A DNA stretch of 64,000 nucleotides from Sulfurimonas hydrogeniphila. GTDB lineage: Bacteria > Campylobacterota > Campylobacteria > Campylobacterales > Sulfurimonadaceae. The DNA is taken from NCBI RefSeq assembly GCF_009068765.1, contig NZ_CP035534.1, forward strand, positions 1,178,001-1,242,000, in the 5' to 3' direction. The notes under the pieces are model-generated. The model was not told the origin of the DNA, made no database searches, and saw nothing but the letters and a program-made list of their open reading frames with translations. A program made the position numbers and the translations under genes. Shown in pieces: positions 27,546 through 36,357 of this stretch (within the stretch, counting starts at the first letter, position 1; every line of letters starts with the position of its first letter).

Positions 27546-29258
27546 ATGAGTATTCCTATTTATACTTACGATGCGATTATAGTTGGTGCAGGCCTTGCAG
27601 GATGTGCAGCAGCAAGAGAATTGCAAAATGCAGGAAAAAAAGTTGCTGTTATAACAAAGGTACATCCTTTGAGAAGTCACTCCGGTGCAGCTCAAGGTGG
27701 AATCAACGCAGCATTTAGTGATGAAGACAGTGTTGAACTTCATGAATTTGACACTGTAAAAGGATCTGACTATCTGGCAGACCAGGACGCCGTAGAATTT
27801 ATGTGTAAAAATGCACCTGAAACAATCAGATGGGCAGAGAGAATGGGTGCTGCTTTTAGCAGAAAACCTGACGGTAAAATTGCACAGCGCCCTTTTGGAG
27901 GACAATCATCACCTCGTGCATGTTTTGCAAAAGACAGAACAGGGTTAACACTTTTACAAACAGTATATGAACAGGCGTATCGTGTCGGTGTAAAATTTTG
28001 GGATGAATGGTATGCAGCTGATATCATCTATAAAGACGGCAAAGTATCAGGTGTCGTTGCCTATAATATTCGTGATATGCAAATGGCTGTTTTTAATGCA
28101 AAAACTGTCATGTTTGCAACAGGCGGGTATGCCCGTGCCTATAAAATCAACTCAAATGCCCATGCAAATACAGGTGACGGACTCTCAATTGTAGCCCGTC
28201 ACGGTCTTCCTCTTGAAGATATGGAATTTGTTCAGTTTCACCCATCAGGACTTTCCGGAAACGGTGTTTTAATTTCTGAAGCAGCTCGTGGTGAGGGTGG
28301 CCGTCTTTATAACTCCAAAGGCGAACGATTTATGGAGAAATATGCTCCAAACGCTCTTGAACTTGCATCACGTGATGTTGTTGCGCGTGCAATTTTAAAT
28401 GAGATCAGAGAAGGCCGTGGTGTCGGACCGAGAAAAGATGCTGTATATCTTGACGTAACACATCTTGGGAAAGAACTTATTATGAATAAACTTCCTGAAC
28501 TTCGTGAACTTGCGATGACATTTTTAGGCCTTGATATGATAAAAGAGCCTATTTTGATTTCTGCTACGGCACACTACTCTATGGGTGGTATTCCTGTAGA
28601 TATTGACGGACATGCCCGTAAAAACAATGAAGAATTTATAGAAGGTTTTTATGCCGCAGGTGAGTGCTCTTGTGTATCAGTACACGGTGCAAACCGCCTG
28701 GGTGCAAATTCTGTGCTTGAAGCCCTTCTCTTTGGTCGTTTTGTCGGTAAAACAATGGTACGGGATGTAGATACTATTGAACTTCGCAAAGCAAGTGAAG
28801 AGGATGCGGCGACAGCACTCAAAGAAATTGAATTTTTACTCAATAATAACGGAAATGAAAGCGTGCCTGTCCTAAGAGAAGAGCTGCAACAGTGTATGAC
28901 TGCAAATGCAGGTGCATTTAGAAGCAAAGAGACTTTGCAAATCGCAATTGACACAGTAAAAGAACTTCGTAAAAGATTTAAAAATGTACGTATAAAAGAC
29001 AAGTCAAAAGTATTTAACACAGAGCTGCAGGAAGCTTTGGAGTTCGGGCATATGCTTGATTACTCTTTGTTTATTGTTGAGAGTGCTATTGCCAGAGAAG
29101 AGAGTCGCGGTGCACACTACAGAGAAGATTTTGAAAAACGTGATGATGAAAACTTTCTAAAACACACTATGGCATATATGGATGAGAATGGGAACATTAC
29201 ATTGGATTATATGGATGTTGTTCTTGGCAAACATGAACTCAAAGAAAGAAATTACTAA
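27546..29258 (+). CDS. sdhA: Succinate dehydrogenase / fumarate reductase flavoprotein subunit
   Basis: The FAD-bearing subunit interconverting succinate and fumarate, in the TCA or reductive TCA cycle. ATG 27546 is preferred over the in-frame TTG at 27531 because of the GAAGGA spacing. FAD-binding [13 protein letters not shown], covalent-FAD His region [11 protein letters not shown], active-site [14 protein letters not shown] and the C-terminal [17 protein letters not shown] segment ([18 protein letters not shown]) are present. No Tat signal is seen, so this is a cytoplasmic form, unlike periplasmic MfrA. It is followed by sdhB and a CCG-domain subunit. Confidence 0.95.
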   Translation: MSIPIYTYDAIIVGAGLAGCAAARELQNAGKKVAVITKVHPLRSHSGAAQGGINAAFSDEDSVELHEFDTVKGSDYLADQDAVEFMCKNAPETIRWAERMGAAFSRKPDGKIAQRPFGGQSSPRACFAKDRTGLTLLQTVYEQAYRVGVKFWDEWYAADIIYKDGKVSGVVAYNIRDMQMAVFNAKTVMFATGGYARAYKINSNAHANTGDGLSIVARHGLPLEDMEFVQFHPSGLSGNGVLISEAARGEGGRLYNSKGERFMEKYAPNALELASRDVVARAILNEIREGRGVGPRKDAVYLDVTHLGKELIMNKLPELRELAMTFLGLDMIKEPILISATAHYSMGGIPVDIDGHARKNNEEFIEGFYAAGECSCVSVHGANRLGANSVLEALLFGRFVGKTMVRDVDTIELRKASEEDAATALKEIEFLLNNNGNESVPVLREELQQCMTANAGAFRSKETLQIAIDTVKELRKRFKNVRIKDKSKVFNTELQEALEFGHMLDYSLFIVESAIAREESRGAHYREDFEKRDDENFLKHTMAYMDENGNITLDYMDVVLGKHELKERNY

Positions 29259-29267
29259 GGATAACTT

Positions 29268-30248
29268 ATGAGTACAGAACATAAAATAACTACGCAAAAA
29301 GTAAACTTCAAAGTATTTCGCTTTAATGCTGATGAAGACTACCTTCCATATTATGAAAATTACGATATGGAAGTGACTTCTGAAGAAGTTGTATTGGATA
29401 TACTAAACAGAATAAAATGGGATCATGACGGAAGTTTTTCATACAGAAGAAGCTGCCGTCACGGTATCTGCGGAACCTGTGCCATAAAAGTAAACGGAAG
29501 ATCGACCCTTGCCTGTAAAGAGAGCATGAATGATATGGTAGAGCTTTTCGGCAATGAGCTTGTTATTGAACCACTGAGTAAAAAAAGAGCTGTCAAAGAC
29601 ATGATTATAGACAAAGGTGACTTCTGGGAAAAACACGCTGCTGTCACACCATACCTTGTTGCAGATATTGATGAAAATCCGGAGTCTGAAAACCTTGTAT
29701 CACCTGAAGATGCCGAAAAACTTGACGAAGCAGATCTTTGTATCCAATGCGGTGCCTGTCACTATGCCTGTCCTGCCGTTGAAATCAATGAAGATTTCTT
29801 CGGTCCTGCCGCTTTTGCAGCAGCATATCGCTTCAGTGCCGATGTACGGGACAACTCAACATCAAGACTCGCAGATGTCAATGAAGAGAAACAGGGTGTC
29901 TGGGACTGTGTAAAATGTTTTGAATGTGCCGAAGCCTGTCCAAAAGAGATTAATCCTATTGGTAAAATTACAAAACTGCACCAAATGGCTTTCCAGGAAG
30001 GTATTGCCAAAAACAATGTTGCAGTTCGTCATGCCGTCGGCTTTAAAAAGTCAATTATGAAAAACGGTGTACTTGATGAAGGTGGACTTGTCCTCTACTC
30101 TGAAGGTCCGGCAATTGTTAAACATATACCTGTTGCATTTAAAATGTTTACAAAAGGTAAAATTGTTCCGCCGTGGGGTATCACAAAATCCCAAAATCTT
30201 GATGAGATTCAAAAACTTGTAAAATCTTCATCAACTGTAAAGTTTTAG
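29268..30248 (+). CDS. sdhB: Succinate dehydrogenase / fumarate reductase iron-sulfur subunit
   Basis: Relays electrons between the flavin and the quinone-reactive part. The N-terminal [2Fe-2S] ligands are in SCRHGICGTCAIKVNG plus LACKES; the C-terminal ferredoxin part has CIQCGACHYACP and CVKCFECAEACPKEINP. At 326 residues it is longer than classical SdhB (about 240), matching the SdhABE/MfrABE type in which a CCG subunit replaces the heme-bearing membrane anchor. A terminator-like hairpin follows. Confidence 0.95.
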   Translation: MSTEHKITTQKVNFKVFRFNADEDYLPYYENYDMEVTSEEVVLDILNRIKWDHDGSFSYRRSCRHGICGTCAIKVNGRSTLACKESMNDMVELFGNELVIEPLSKKRAVKDMIIDKGDFWEKHAAVTPYLVADIDENPESENLVSPEDAEKLDEADLCIQCGACHYACPAVEINEDFFGPAAFAAAYRFSADVRDNSTSRLADVNEEKQGVWDCVKCFECAEACPKEINPIGKITKLHQMAFQEGIAKNNVAVRHAVGFKKSIMKNGVLDEGGLVLYSEGPAIVKHIPVAFKMFTKGKIVPPWGITKSQNLDEIQKLVKSSSTVKF

Positions 30249-30252
30249 GAGT

Positions 30253-30273
30253 GTAGCTAAAAGCTACTTTTTT
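30253..30273 (+). terminator. Intrinsic-terminator-like hairpin between sdhB and the CCG subunit gene
   Basis: GTAGCT (30253-30258), loop AAA, AGCTAC (30262-30267), then TTTTTT (30268-30273). A second hairpin, TTTTTACT-AAT-AGTAAAAA, overlaps its 3' side. Lying inside an operon, it probably reduces downstream expression or marks an mRNA processing point. Confidence 0.65.
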
Positions 30274-30350
30274 ACTAATAGTAAAAAACTTTAGTGATTG
30301 AATATTTATTGGACTTTGTTCAATAAATGTGAGAATGTAAGGAAATATAA

Positions 30351-31232
30351 ATGGAAAAACTAAAATACGCACTTTTTACAGGATGTACTGCAAAACAAAG
30401 TACTCCTGAACAAATGATGTCAACTATGGCAGTTGCTGAAAAACTGGGAATAGAACTTGTGGAACTGACTGAGGCTTCATGTTGTGGCGCATCCCATCTT
30501 CAAGACTATGATGACTTTTTATCTTTGGTTTTAAATGCCAGAAACATTGCCTATGCTGAAAAACACGGGCTTACAATGGTTACTATCTGTAATACCTGTC
30601 AGCTCAATACTGCAATGACAAAGCACAGACTTGACAACAACGAAGAGCTCAAAGCAAAAGTCAATGAAAAACTTGCAGAAGTAGGTCTCGAGTATAAAGG
30701 TACTTCTGATGTTACACACTTTTTATATGCAATTATTGATGATTTTGGACTTGATAAACTCAAAGAGATGGTTGTTACACCGCTAAGTCAGTTTAATATT
30801 GCACCATTTTACGGTTGCCATAATATCCGCCCTTCAGAATTGCAAAACGAAACACATAAAACTGCTGAAAACCCTTATAATCCTACTTCACTTGATGACT
30901 TAATCATTGCCTGTGGCGGGGAGACTGTCGATTATGATGAAAAAAACAAATGCTGTGGTTTTCATGTTGAATTGCAGGCACCCCATACTGCAGCAGTTTT
31001 AACAGGAAATGCTATTGCCGGTGCGATGGATGGCAATGCCGACTGGATGGTAACACCATGTCCGCTTTGTCACCTTAAACTTGATACGCAGACTGCACAT
31101 GCAAGTGAAGCGATCGGTCGTGAAGTAGAACTTCCTGTACTGCATATGCAGCAAATGGTTGGACTTGCACTTGGTTGTACTCCGGCTGAACTTGGTCTCA
31201 ACCATCACTTGGCAAAAGTAGACTTTGTTTAA
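30351..31232 (+). CDS. CCG-domain subunit of succinate dehydrogenase / fumarate reductase (SdhE/MfrE, HdrB-like)
   Basis: A 293-residue protein with two CCG domains (CX(n)CCGX(n)CxxC): FTGCTAKQ with SCCGASH and CNTC, and GCHNIRP with KCCGFH and CPLCHLK. These bind an unusual iron-sulfur cluster in heterodisulfide reductase HdrB and act as membrane anchor or quinone-reactive unit in SdhE/MfrE enzymes. Here it replaces SdhC/SdhD. Its placement 102 bases after sdhB, past a terminator-like hairpin, suggests separate tuning. Not to be confused with the flavinylation factor also called SdhE. Confidence 0.9.
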   Translation: MEKLKYALFTGCTAKQSTPEQMMSTMAVAEKLGIELVELTEASCCGASHLQDYDDFLSLVLNARNIAYAEKHGLTMVTICNTCQLNTAMTKHRLDNNEELKAKVNEKLAEVGLEYKGTSDVTHFLYAIIDDFGLDKLKEMVVTPLSQFNIAPFYGCHNIRPSELQNETHKTAENPYNPTSLDDLIIACGGETVDYDEKNKCCGFHVELQAPHTAAVLTGNAIAGAMDGNADWMVTPCPLCHLKLDTQTAHASEAIGREVELPVLHMQQMVGLALGCTPAELGLNHHLAKVDFV

Positions 31233-31234
31233 AA

Positions 31235-31266
31235 AAATTTCCTAAACTGCCTGGTTTAGGAAATTT
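31235..31266. terminator. Bidirectional terminator between convergent CCG-subunit and hemerythrin genes
   Basis: AAATTTCCTAAAC (31235-31247) and GTTTAGGAAATTT (31254-31266) form a perfect 13-bp stem with the loop TGCCTG. The A7 run before the stem gives a U-tract for the leftward transcript. Confidence 0.85.
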
Positions 31267-31269
31267 ACA

Positions 31270-31671
31270 TTACATTGTATCACCGATATGCATTGCAGTC
31301 TCAGAATCCCATCGTGCTACATGTAAAACAATCCAGTGTTTGAATTCCTCTTCCAAAAAAGTCTGTATTGCCTGAGGGTCTTTGTTTTCATTCCACTCTT
31401 CTAACAAATCTTTTATTTTTCCTCTCATTGTGTCATGTTCGCTCTTATGCATTTGCATTGCATAAAAGTTACTCTCTTCCATCATATCTTCTTCTGTTGT
31501 GAAGTGGTCCTCAACATCAAACAAAACAACCTGAAAAAGTTCATCTATTTTTTTAATATCTTTGGCAAGTACCGCATCGTGAAAATTATTAATTATTTCT
31601 ATCTCTTCTTCATGCAAAATATTCATCATTGCATTTGATACCTGTTGTACATCTTTTGATTCTATTAACAT
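31270..31671 (-). CDS. Bacteriohemerythrin
   Basis: A 133-residue non-heme di-iron oxygen-binding protein. The ligand set is recognisable: His in INNFHDAV, HFTTEEDMMEE (HxxxE), HKSEHDTM (HxxxH), and WIVLHVARWDSE (HxxxxD). Such proteins carry oxygen or deliver it to terminal oxidases in microaerophiles. Its promoter has a perfect FNR-type box with class II spacing, fitting a role under low oxygen. Confidence 0.92.
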   Translation of the reverse strand: MLIESKDVQQVSNAMMNILHEEEIEIINNFHDAVLAKDIKKIDELFQVVLFDVEDHFTTEEDMMEESNFYAMQMHKSEHDTMRGKIKDLLEEWNENKDPQAIQTFLEEEFKHWIVLHVARWDSETAMHIGDTM

Positions 31672-31700
31672 TTTAATCCCTTTTACTTTTATAAAAAAAT

Positions 31701-31706
31701 ATTATA
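31701..31706 (-). promoter_or_regulatory. -10 box of the hemerythrin promoter
   Basis: TATAAT on the minus strand, with an implied start near 31694 that lies 41.5 bases from the FNR-type box centre. Confidence 0.6.
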
Positions 31707-31728
31707 ACATTAGAGTATTCTTGTCAGA

Positions 31729-31742
31729 TTGATTTACATCAA
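31729..31742 (-). promoter_or_regulatory. FNR/CRP-type operator of the hemerythrin gene
   Basis: TTGAT-TTAC-ATCAA, perfect half-sites. It also lies 62 bases before the start of the divergent xth gene, so it could affect both, but the -10 geometry supports the leftward gene. Confidence 0.75.
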
Positions 31743-31772
31743 CTTTTTTCTATTGTACTCTCAGACTTGTGC

Positions 31773-31778
31773 TATAAT
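31773..31778 (+). promoter_or_regulatory. -10 box for xth
   Basis: TGCTATAAT, an extended -10, lies 26 bases before the chosen xth ATG at 31804. Confidence 0.55.
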
Positions 31779-31803
31779 TTTGAAAAAAAAGTACAGGTCT
31801 TAT

Positions 31804-32580
31804 ATGTCAGATTCAATAGAAATAATATCATGGAATGTTAACGGAATACGTGCTGTAGCTAACAAAGAAGCGCTTAAATGGATAGATGAAAGAAGCACAG
31901 ATATTTTATGCCTGCAAGAGATAAAAGCACAAAAAGAGCAAATTCCAGACAATCTGTTTGAAAAAGAGTTCACAGAAGTTGTCATTAATTCCGGAGAACG
32001 AAAAGGGTACAGCGGAACAGCCACTTTTAGTATGCTAAAGAGTGATTATACCTCACCATGTAATGACATTGATACAAAGCATGAAGGACGTATCATTGAG
32101 ACACATTATGGAGATATCGTTCTTTTTAATGTTTATTTTCCAAACGGTCAGAAGGATGAAGAGCGTCTTGCCTATAAGATGAAATTTTATGATGATTTTT
32201 TAGCCTATTGTGAAAAGCTCAAAGATGAGGGAAAAAGTATTATTGTATGTGGAGATGTAAATACCGCACACCGTGAAATAGATTTGAAAAATCCAAAAGC
32301 AAATGCCAAGACATCCGGTTTTCTCCCAATAGAAAGAGAATGGATAGACAAATTTTTAGATCATGGATATATAGATACATTCAGATATGTCCATGGAGAC
32401 AAAACAGACGCATACAGCTGGTGGTCCTACCGTTCCAATGCAAGAGTAAAAAATGTCGGCTGGCGCATTGATTATTTTTTCATATCTGAAGATTTGGCGG
32501 AAAATCTTGAAGATGCTTTTATTTTGGATTATATAGAAGGTTCAGACCACTGTCCTGTAGGCATTAAAATTGTTTTTTAA
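31804..32580 (+). CDS. xth: Exodeoxyribonuclease III / AP endonuclease
   Basis: Repairs abasic sites and 3'-blocked ends in DNA. The frame runs back to 31729, but that upstream part overlaps the promoter; ATG 31804 gives the classic start DSIEIISWNVNGIRAV. Catalytic signatures: LCLQEIKAQ (metal Glu), NVYFPNGQKDEERLAYK, CGDVNTAHREIDL (Asp/Asn), WWSYRSNARVKNVGWRIDYF and GSDHCPVGI (catalytic His). The 258-residue length is normal. Confidence 0.95.
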   Translation: MSDSIEIISWNVNGIRAVANKEALKWIDERSTDILCLQEIKAQKEQIPDNLFEKEFTEVVINSGERKGYSGTATFSMLKSDYTSPCNDIDTKHEGRIIETHYGDIVLFNVYFPNGQKDEERLAYKMKFYDDFLAYCEKLKDEGKSIIVCGDVNTAHREIDLKNPKANAKTSGFLPIEREWIDKFLDHGYIDTFRYVHGDKTDAYSWWSYRSNARVKNVGWRIDYFFISEDLAENLEDAFILDYIEGSDHCPVGIKIVF

Positions 32581-32587
32581 TCATTGA

Positions 32588-33415
32588 TCAGACTTCTGAA
32601 ACTTTTAACTGATATACATTGAGTGTGTGTTTTTTATTTATATCTTCAAAAGTCTGACTGGGAGACAGGCCGACTATATTATGAAAGACTTTGTTTAAAT
32701 GTGCATTGTCGTTATATATGTACTGGGTGTCATTGAATTTCTTTCCATCAGAAATATATTCCATAAAAATCTGATAAAACTTACAGACAAAAATAAATTT
32801 TTTGGGAGAAAGACCAATGAATTTTTTAAACTGACGCTCTATAGTACGCCGGCTGCAGGCAAACTCCTGTGCCAACTCTTCTACAGTCACTTCATAATTA
32901 TACTCTTCAATTCTCTCCAAAATATCCTCTATAAATTCTCTAGAATTATTTTGGTCATTATACATTTGTAAAAAAGCATCATCCAGATAACAAATATCCT
33001 GCTCCATACTTTTATGCATATAGAGTTTGGAAAAGTATTTATTGATCACTGTGGTTTCAAGAGGAAGATAGTGGTTATAAAGAGAAGCAGCATCTTTTTT
33101 AAATAACTTATAGAAACCTATTGGCAAAAGTTCAGCGAGTATCATAACAGCAGGTTCAACCTGCGGAATGTTTTCTAAGTCCAAAATGCTTTTTTGGGAT
33201 TTAGCCGTTTTTATACTTGCAAAATAACCTTTCGGAATCTGATATTTTTTATTATTAAGAAGTGAGTAGCCGGTAATACCTCTGTTAAAAACTATAAAGT
33301 TCCCGCCATTTGGCAGAAAAAGCATATCAGAGAGTAAAGTAAAATCATATATAACAACATAGCACTTAATTATGCTGCTGAGTTTGATATCTGGTAAAAA
33401 TACTTCATACTTCAT
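32588..33415 (-). CDS. AraC-family transcriptional regulator
   Basis: A 275-residue protein whose C-terminal third is an AraC-type double helix-turn-helix: VTVEELAQEFACSRRTIERQFKKFIGLSPKKF (first HTH, split here: EELAQEFACSRRTIERQF), then NDNAHLNKVFHNIVGLSPSQTF for the second. The N-terminal 170 residues form an effector region like those in DUF6597-type regulators (PNGGNFIVFNRG), which lack an identifiable ligand. No target is evident; it converges on xth with only seven bases between stops. Confidence 0.85.
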   Translation of the reverse strand: MKYEVFLPDIKLSSIIKCYVVIYDFTLLSDMLFLPNGGNFIVFNRGITGYSLLNNKKYQIPKGYFASIKTAKSQKSILDLENIPQVEPAVMILAELLPIGFYKLFKKDAASLYNHYLPLETTVINKYFSKLYMHKSMEQDICYLDDAFLQMYNDQNNSREFIEDILERIEEYNYEVTVEELAQEFACSRRTIERQFKKFIGLSPKKFIFVCKFYQIFMEYISDGKKFNDTQYIYNDNAHLNKVFHNIVGLSPSQTFEDINKKHTLNVYQLKVSEV

Positions 33416-33522
33416 ATATCACCAATTGGATTTTATTTAACCCATTGTATCAGAAGTAGGAAGGTTTTTACTTGTACTTATACGACATAATAATTATTAT
33501 TAAACAATAATTTATATATTCT

Positions 33523-34056
33523 TTACTTTGATTTAGGTCTAAATGCCTTTATAACATCCTCGTTTGTTTCTATAAACGGACCTTCAATAAGATCTATACA
33601 ATAGGGAACGGCAGGAAAAACCGCATCAAGACACTCTCTGATTGATTTTGGTTTTCCCGGTAAATTAATAATTAAACTTTTACCTCTGATTCCTGCTGTT
33701 TGACGAGAAAGTATAGCTGTTGGAACATACTGCAAACTTACCTGACGCATCAGTTCACCAAAACCCGGCATCATCTTCTCACATACATTTTCAGTCGCTT
33801 CGGGTGTCACATCACGAAGTGCCGGACCTGTTCCGCCGGTTGTCACAACCAGGCAGCATCCTGCATCATCACACAACTCTTTCATTGTTGCTTCAAGCAC
33901 ATCCTGCTCATCGGGAATACATCTGTAAACTATTTCAAATTCACTTTTTAAATACTCTTTCATCGTGTCTTGAATAGCCACTCCGCTTATATCCTCATAA
34001 ATTCCTTTACTTGCTCTGTCACTTGCAGTTATTACACCTATTTTTATTTCACTCAT
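33523..34056 (-). CDS. mog: Molybdopterin adenylyltransferase
   Basis: Adenylates molybdopterin before metal insertion, making the cofactor that NapA needs. Signatures: IKIGVITASDRASKGIYEDISG, VVTTGGTGPALRDVTPEAT, and LSRQTAGIRGKSLIINLPGKP. The 177 residues and the Thr-Gly-Gly-Thr-Gly loop are typical of Mog/MoaB. An unusual long inverted repeat precedes it (34114-34186). Confidence 0.92.
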   Translation of the reverse strand: MSEIKIGVITASDRASKGIYEDISGVAIQDTMKEYLKSEFEIVYRCIPDEQDVLEATMKELCDDAGCCLVVTTGGTGPALRDVTPEATENVCEKMMPGFGELMRQVSLQYVPTAILSRQTAGIRGKSLIINLPGKPKSIRECLDAVFPAVPYCIDLIEGPFIETNEDVIKAFRPKSK

Positions 34057-34113
34057 ATTTTTTTCCTTTTTATTTTAATAATCAATATTCACTCTTTTAT
34101 TTCACGGAGCTAG

Positions 34114-34186
34114 TATATAAATGCCTAAAGCGTAGAGGCTCAGACCAACGGGAGGATTTGCCCTCGGAGTTTTAGGCATTTATATA
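34114..34186. ncRNA. Dumbbell-like structured element between bioV and mog
   Basis: A perfect 16-base inverted repeat, TATATAAATGCCTAAA (34114-34129) and its complement (34171-34186), encloses a 41-base GC-rich core with an inner GAGG/CCTC stem-loop (about 34151-34164). The GC content of the core contrasts with its AT-rich flanks. It follows the bioV stop and precedes mog on the minus strand. It could be a terminator, an mRNA leader element or a small RNA; I did not recognise a known riboswitch. Confidence 0.55.
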
Positions 34187-34196
34187 CGGTAAAATT

Positions 34197-34718
34197 TCAT
34201 GAAACCTGCAAAAAGTGATTTGCCTCTTTTATGTATGTAACCGTTGCCACATCCAGAAAAAATTCTTTGGCACTCTTCGTATCAACTATCTGGTCTTTTC
34301 CACCTAAATAGACTTCAATTGTTACCCCTTTACCTGCCAGTGTATATAATTTCTGTATATCCCATTCATAGTTTAAAAGTTCATCCAGCTCTTCCAATAC
34401 TGTCACACTGCGTTCTACTTCTTTTCTCTCATATGGCAAAAAACAGGCATTTATAAACTGTTGCAAATAGACGTTTTCATTTTTCCTGTATGCCATCAGC
34501 TGCAGTTTCTTAAACTTTTCATTTTTACTTTGAAAAAAAGCCGGTGAAAAAAGCTGTAAAGTATCTACTCTTTTCCCCTCTTCCAAAGCTTTACATGTAA
34601 ACTCAAAAGCTTTTATCGCTCCGTAACTGAAACCGCTTACGGTAAAATCACTTTTATACATGTAAGGGTCAAAAAAGTATTTTTCATTTTTTAAAGAAAA
34701 TCCGCTAAAAAACTTCAT
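34197..34718 (-). CDS. bioV: BioV-like pimeloyl-ACP methyl ester esterase
   Basis: BioV is the Helicobacter/Campylobacterota counterpart of BioH; it releases pimeloyl-ACP to start biotin ring formation. The 173-residue alpha/beta hydrolase has the nucleophile elbow SGFSYGAIKAF (GxSxG-type, Ser in GFSYG), an acidic residue region GGKDQIVD, and the catalytic His in EANHFLQV. The start lies 14 bases inside the FtsH-like gene. Assignment rests on length, order and motifs; no other bio genes are near. Confidence 0.8.
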   Translation of the reverse strand: MKFFSGFSLKNEKYFFDPYMYKSDFTVSGFSYGAIKAFEFTCKALEEGKRVDTLQLFSPAFFQSKNEKFKKLQLMAYRKNENVYLQQFINACFLPYERKEVERSVTVLEELDELLNYEWDIQKLYTLAGKGVTIEVYLGGKDQIVDTKSAKEFFLDVATVTYIKEANHFLQVS

Positions 34719-36357
34719 TTAAATACTCTTTTACTTCGGTTTTACTAATACTTTCACGTTCCAAAAGAACATATTCGATTTTTTCAAGCACTTTCAAAAG
34801 AGATTCAAGTAATACACGGCTCTCTTCGTAAAGCCTTTTAAGCAGGAGTTCCTGCTCTTTTTCATCCGGCAGTAATGACGAGCACATACCATACTCTTCA
34901 CACATTTTTTTCACAAGTTTTTTTGCTTCATCCAGATCATCTTTGGCACTGCTTGCATGCTCATTGTACTTTATGTCACAGGCAGCTATTCCGGCTAAAA
35001 GCATTTTCACCCGAGATTCAAGTTCCTGTTTTATAAACGGCTCATCCGTAGCAGGTGTCAGCTTTTCGTTTGAAAGCATCAGTTTTTCAAAAGCTATATC
35101 ATAATAGGTTGCCAGCACTACCTTTCCGGCCTGATAGGTTGCCCGGAATGCTTTTTGTCTTTCATTGAGCATTTGAAGTTTTTTCTTTCCAAACATCACT
35201 TTGTCTTTTACCTGCTCAAAATGTTCCAAAGTAACATGAAAATCATTCTGTCTCAAAGCCAACAAAGCCGCCTCATTCACAAGTGCTGCCAGTGCGGCAC
35301 CGTTAAATCCCACAGTCATATTTGCTATTGTTTTGACATCCAGCTCGTGCGGTACTTTTTCCAGATACTTCATCAAAATCGCTTCACGTTCTCGTTTGGT
35401 CGGAAGTTCTACAAAAATCCGTCTGTCAAAACGTCCTGCACGCAGCAGTGCCGAGTCTAAAACATCTATTTTGTTAGTCGCAGCAATAACAATCACTCCG
35501 CTTGAGCCTTCAAATCCGTCCATTTCAGTCAAAAGCTGATTCAGAGTTGCTTCTCTTTCATCATTTCTGTTGCCGTCTCTCTTTTTTCCTACGGCGTCGA
35601 TTTCATCTATAAATATAATAGAAGGTGCATTTTTTTTCGCTGCTGCAAAAAGTTCATGCACACGTTTAGCCCCCATACCGACATAAATCTGCACAAATGA
35701 TGCCCCGCTCTGATAATAAAAAGGCACACCCGCTTCATGCGCAACCGCTTTTGCTATCATCGTTTTTCCAACACCGGGAGGTCCTATTAAAAGCACTCCT
35801 TTTGGCATACGCGCACCAAAACTTTTGTATCGCTTTGGATTTTTCATGAAATCTATAATCTCTTCAAGTTCCACTTTAACATCGCTGATACCGCCTATAT
35901 CATCAAAACTCACATCACTTTTTATCGCTTCAATGTGAGTATTTCCCTCAGAAGAAGAAAGATTTGTATCATTTTTGAGTTCATTTGCAGTAAAAATTTC
36001 TCTGAATGATTTTTTTTGCCATTTTCTAAAAGCTAAAGAACCAAGTCCCAAAACCAGTATAAACAGTAACAGATAAAGCAATATATTTGATTCATTGTCA
36101 ACTTCCACTTTATAATCAGCAAACATATTAGGTGTTACCTGTGAAAAAGGGATTTTATAATATCCTTTTTTTGTTTTTAGGTAAACATATTGTTTCGTAG
36201 CAACAACCTTTTCAACATTATGGTTTTGCAACAGTTCTTTGGCCTGTTTCAGGGTTATGGCATCAGCATTGTCCCGAAGCAGAGCAAATAAAATTAATAT
36301 TATAATAATAAAGGCCGATACATAAATCGCAATTCTGTTTGTTTTAGATTCTGGCAT
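34705..36357 (-). CDS. FtsH-like membrane AAA+ ATPase lacking the protease zinc motif
   Basis: A 550-residue FtsH paralogue. Two membrane segments (residues 8-27 and 91-110) flank a periplasmic domain. The AAA module has Walker A GPPGVGKT (192-199), Walker B IIFIDEID (247-254), and the SRH with [16 protein letters not shown]. In the peptidase region the HEAGH zinc motif is replaced by TYQAGK (407-412), so both metal-binding His and the Glu are gone. It may still unfold or extract membrane proteins, perhaps handing them to another protease or titrating subunits of the active FtsH. It overlaps mtaB by 14 bases. Confidence 0.88.
   Translation of the reverse strand: MPESKTNRIAIYVSAFIIIILILFALLRDNADAITLKQAKELLQNHNVEKVVATKQYVYLKTKKGYYKIPFSQVTPNMFADYKVEVDNESNILLYLLLFILVLGLGSLAFRKWQKKSFREIFTANELKNDTNLSSSEGNTHIEAIKSDVSFDDIGGISDVKVELEEIIDFMKNPKRYKSFGARMPKGVLLIGPPGVGKTMIAKAVAHEAGVPFYYQSGASFVQIYVGMGAKRVHELFAAAKKNAPSIIFIDEIDAVGKKRDGNRNDEREATLNQLLTEMDGFEGSSGVIVIAATNKIDVLDSALLRAGRFDRRIFVELPTKREREAILMKYLEKVPHELDVKTIANMTVGFNGAALAALVNEAALLALRQNDFHVTLEHFEQVKDKVMFGKKKLQMLNERQKAFRATYQAGKVVLATYYDIAFEKLMLSNEKLTPATDEPFIKQELESRVKMLLAGIAACDIKYNEHASSAKDDLDEAKKLVKKMCEEYGMCSSLLPDEKEQELLLKRLYEESRVLLESLLKVLEKIEYVLLERESISKTEVKEYLNEVF

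Noticed and set aside
31729..31803. N-terminal extension of xth from 31729
   Set aside because: It overlaps the promoter and FNR-type box, and the family start aligns at ATG 31804.
34114..34186. tRNA gene in the bioV-mog gap
   Set aside because: No T-loop TTCGA, no cloverleaf arms and a simple long inverted repeat instead.
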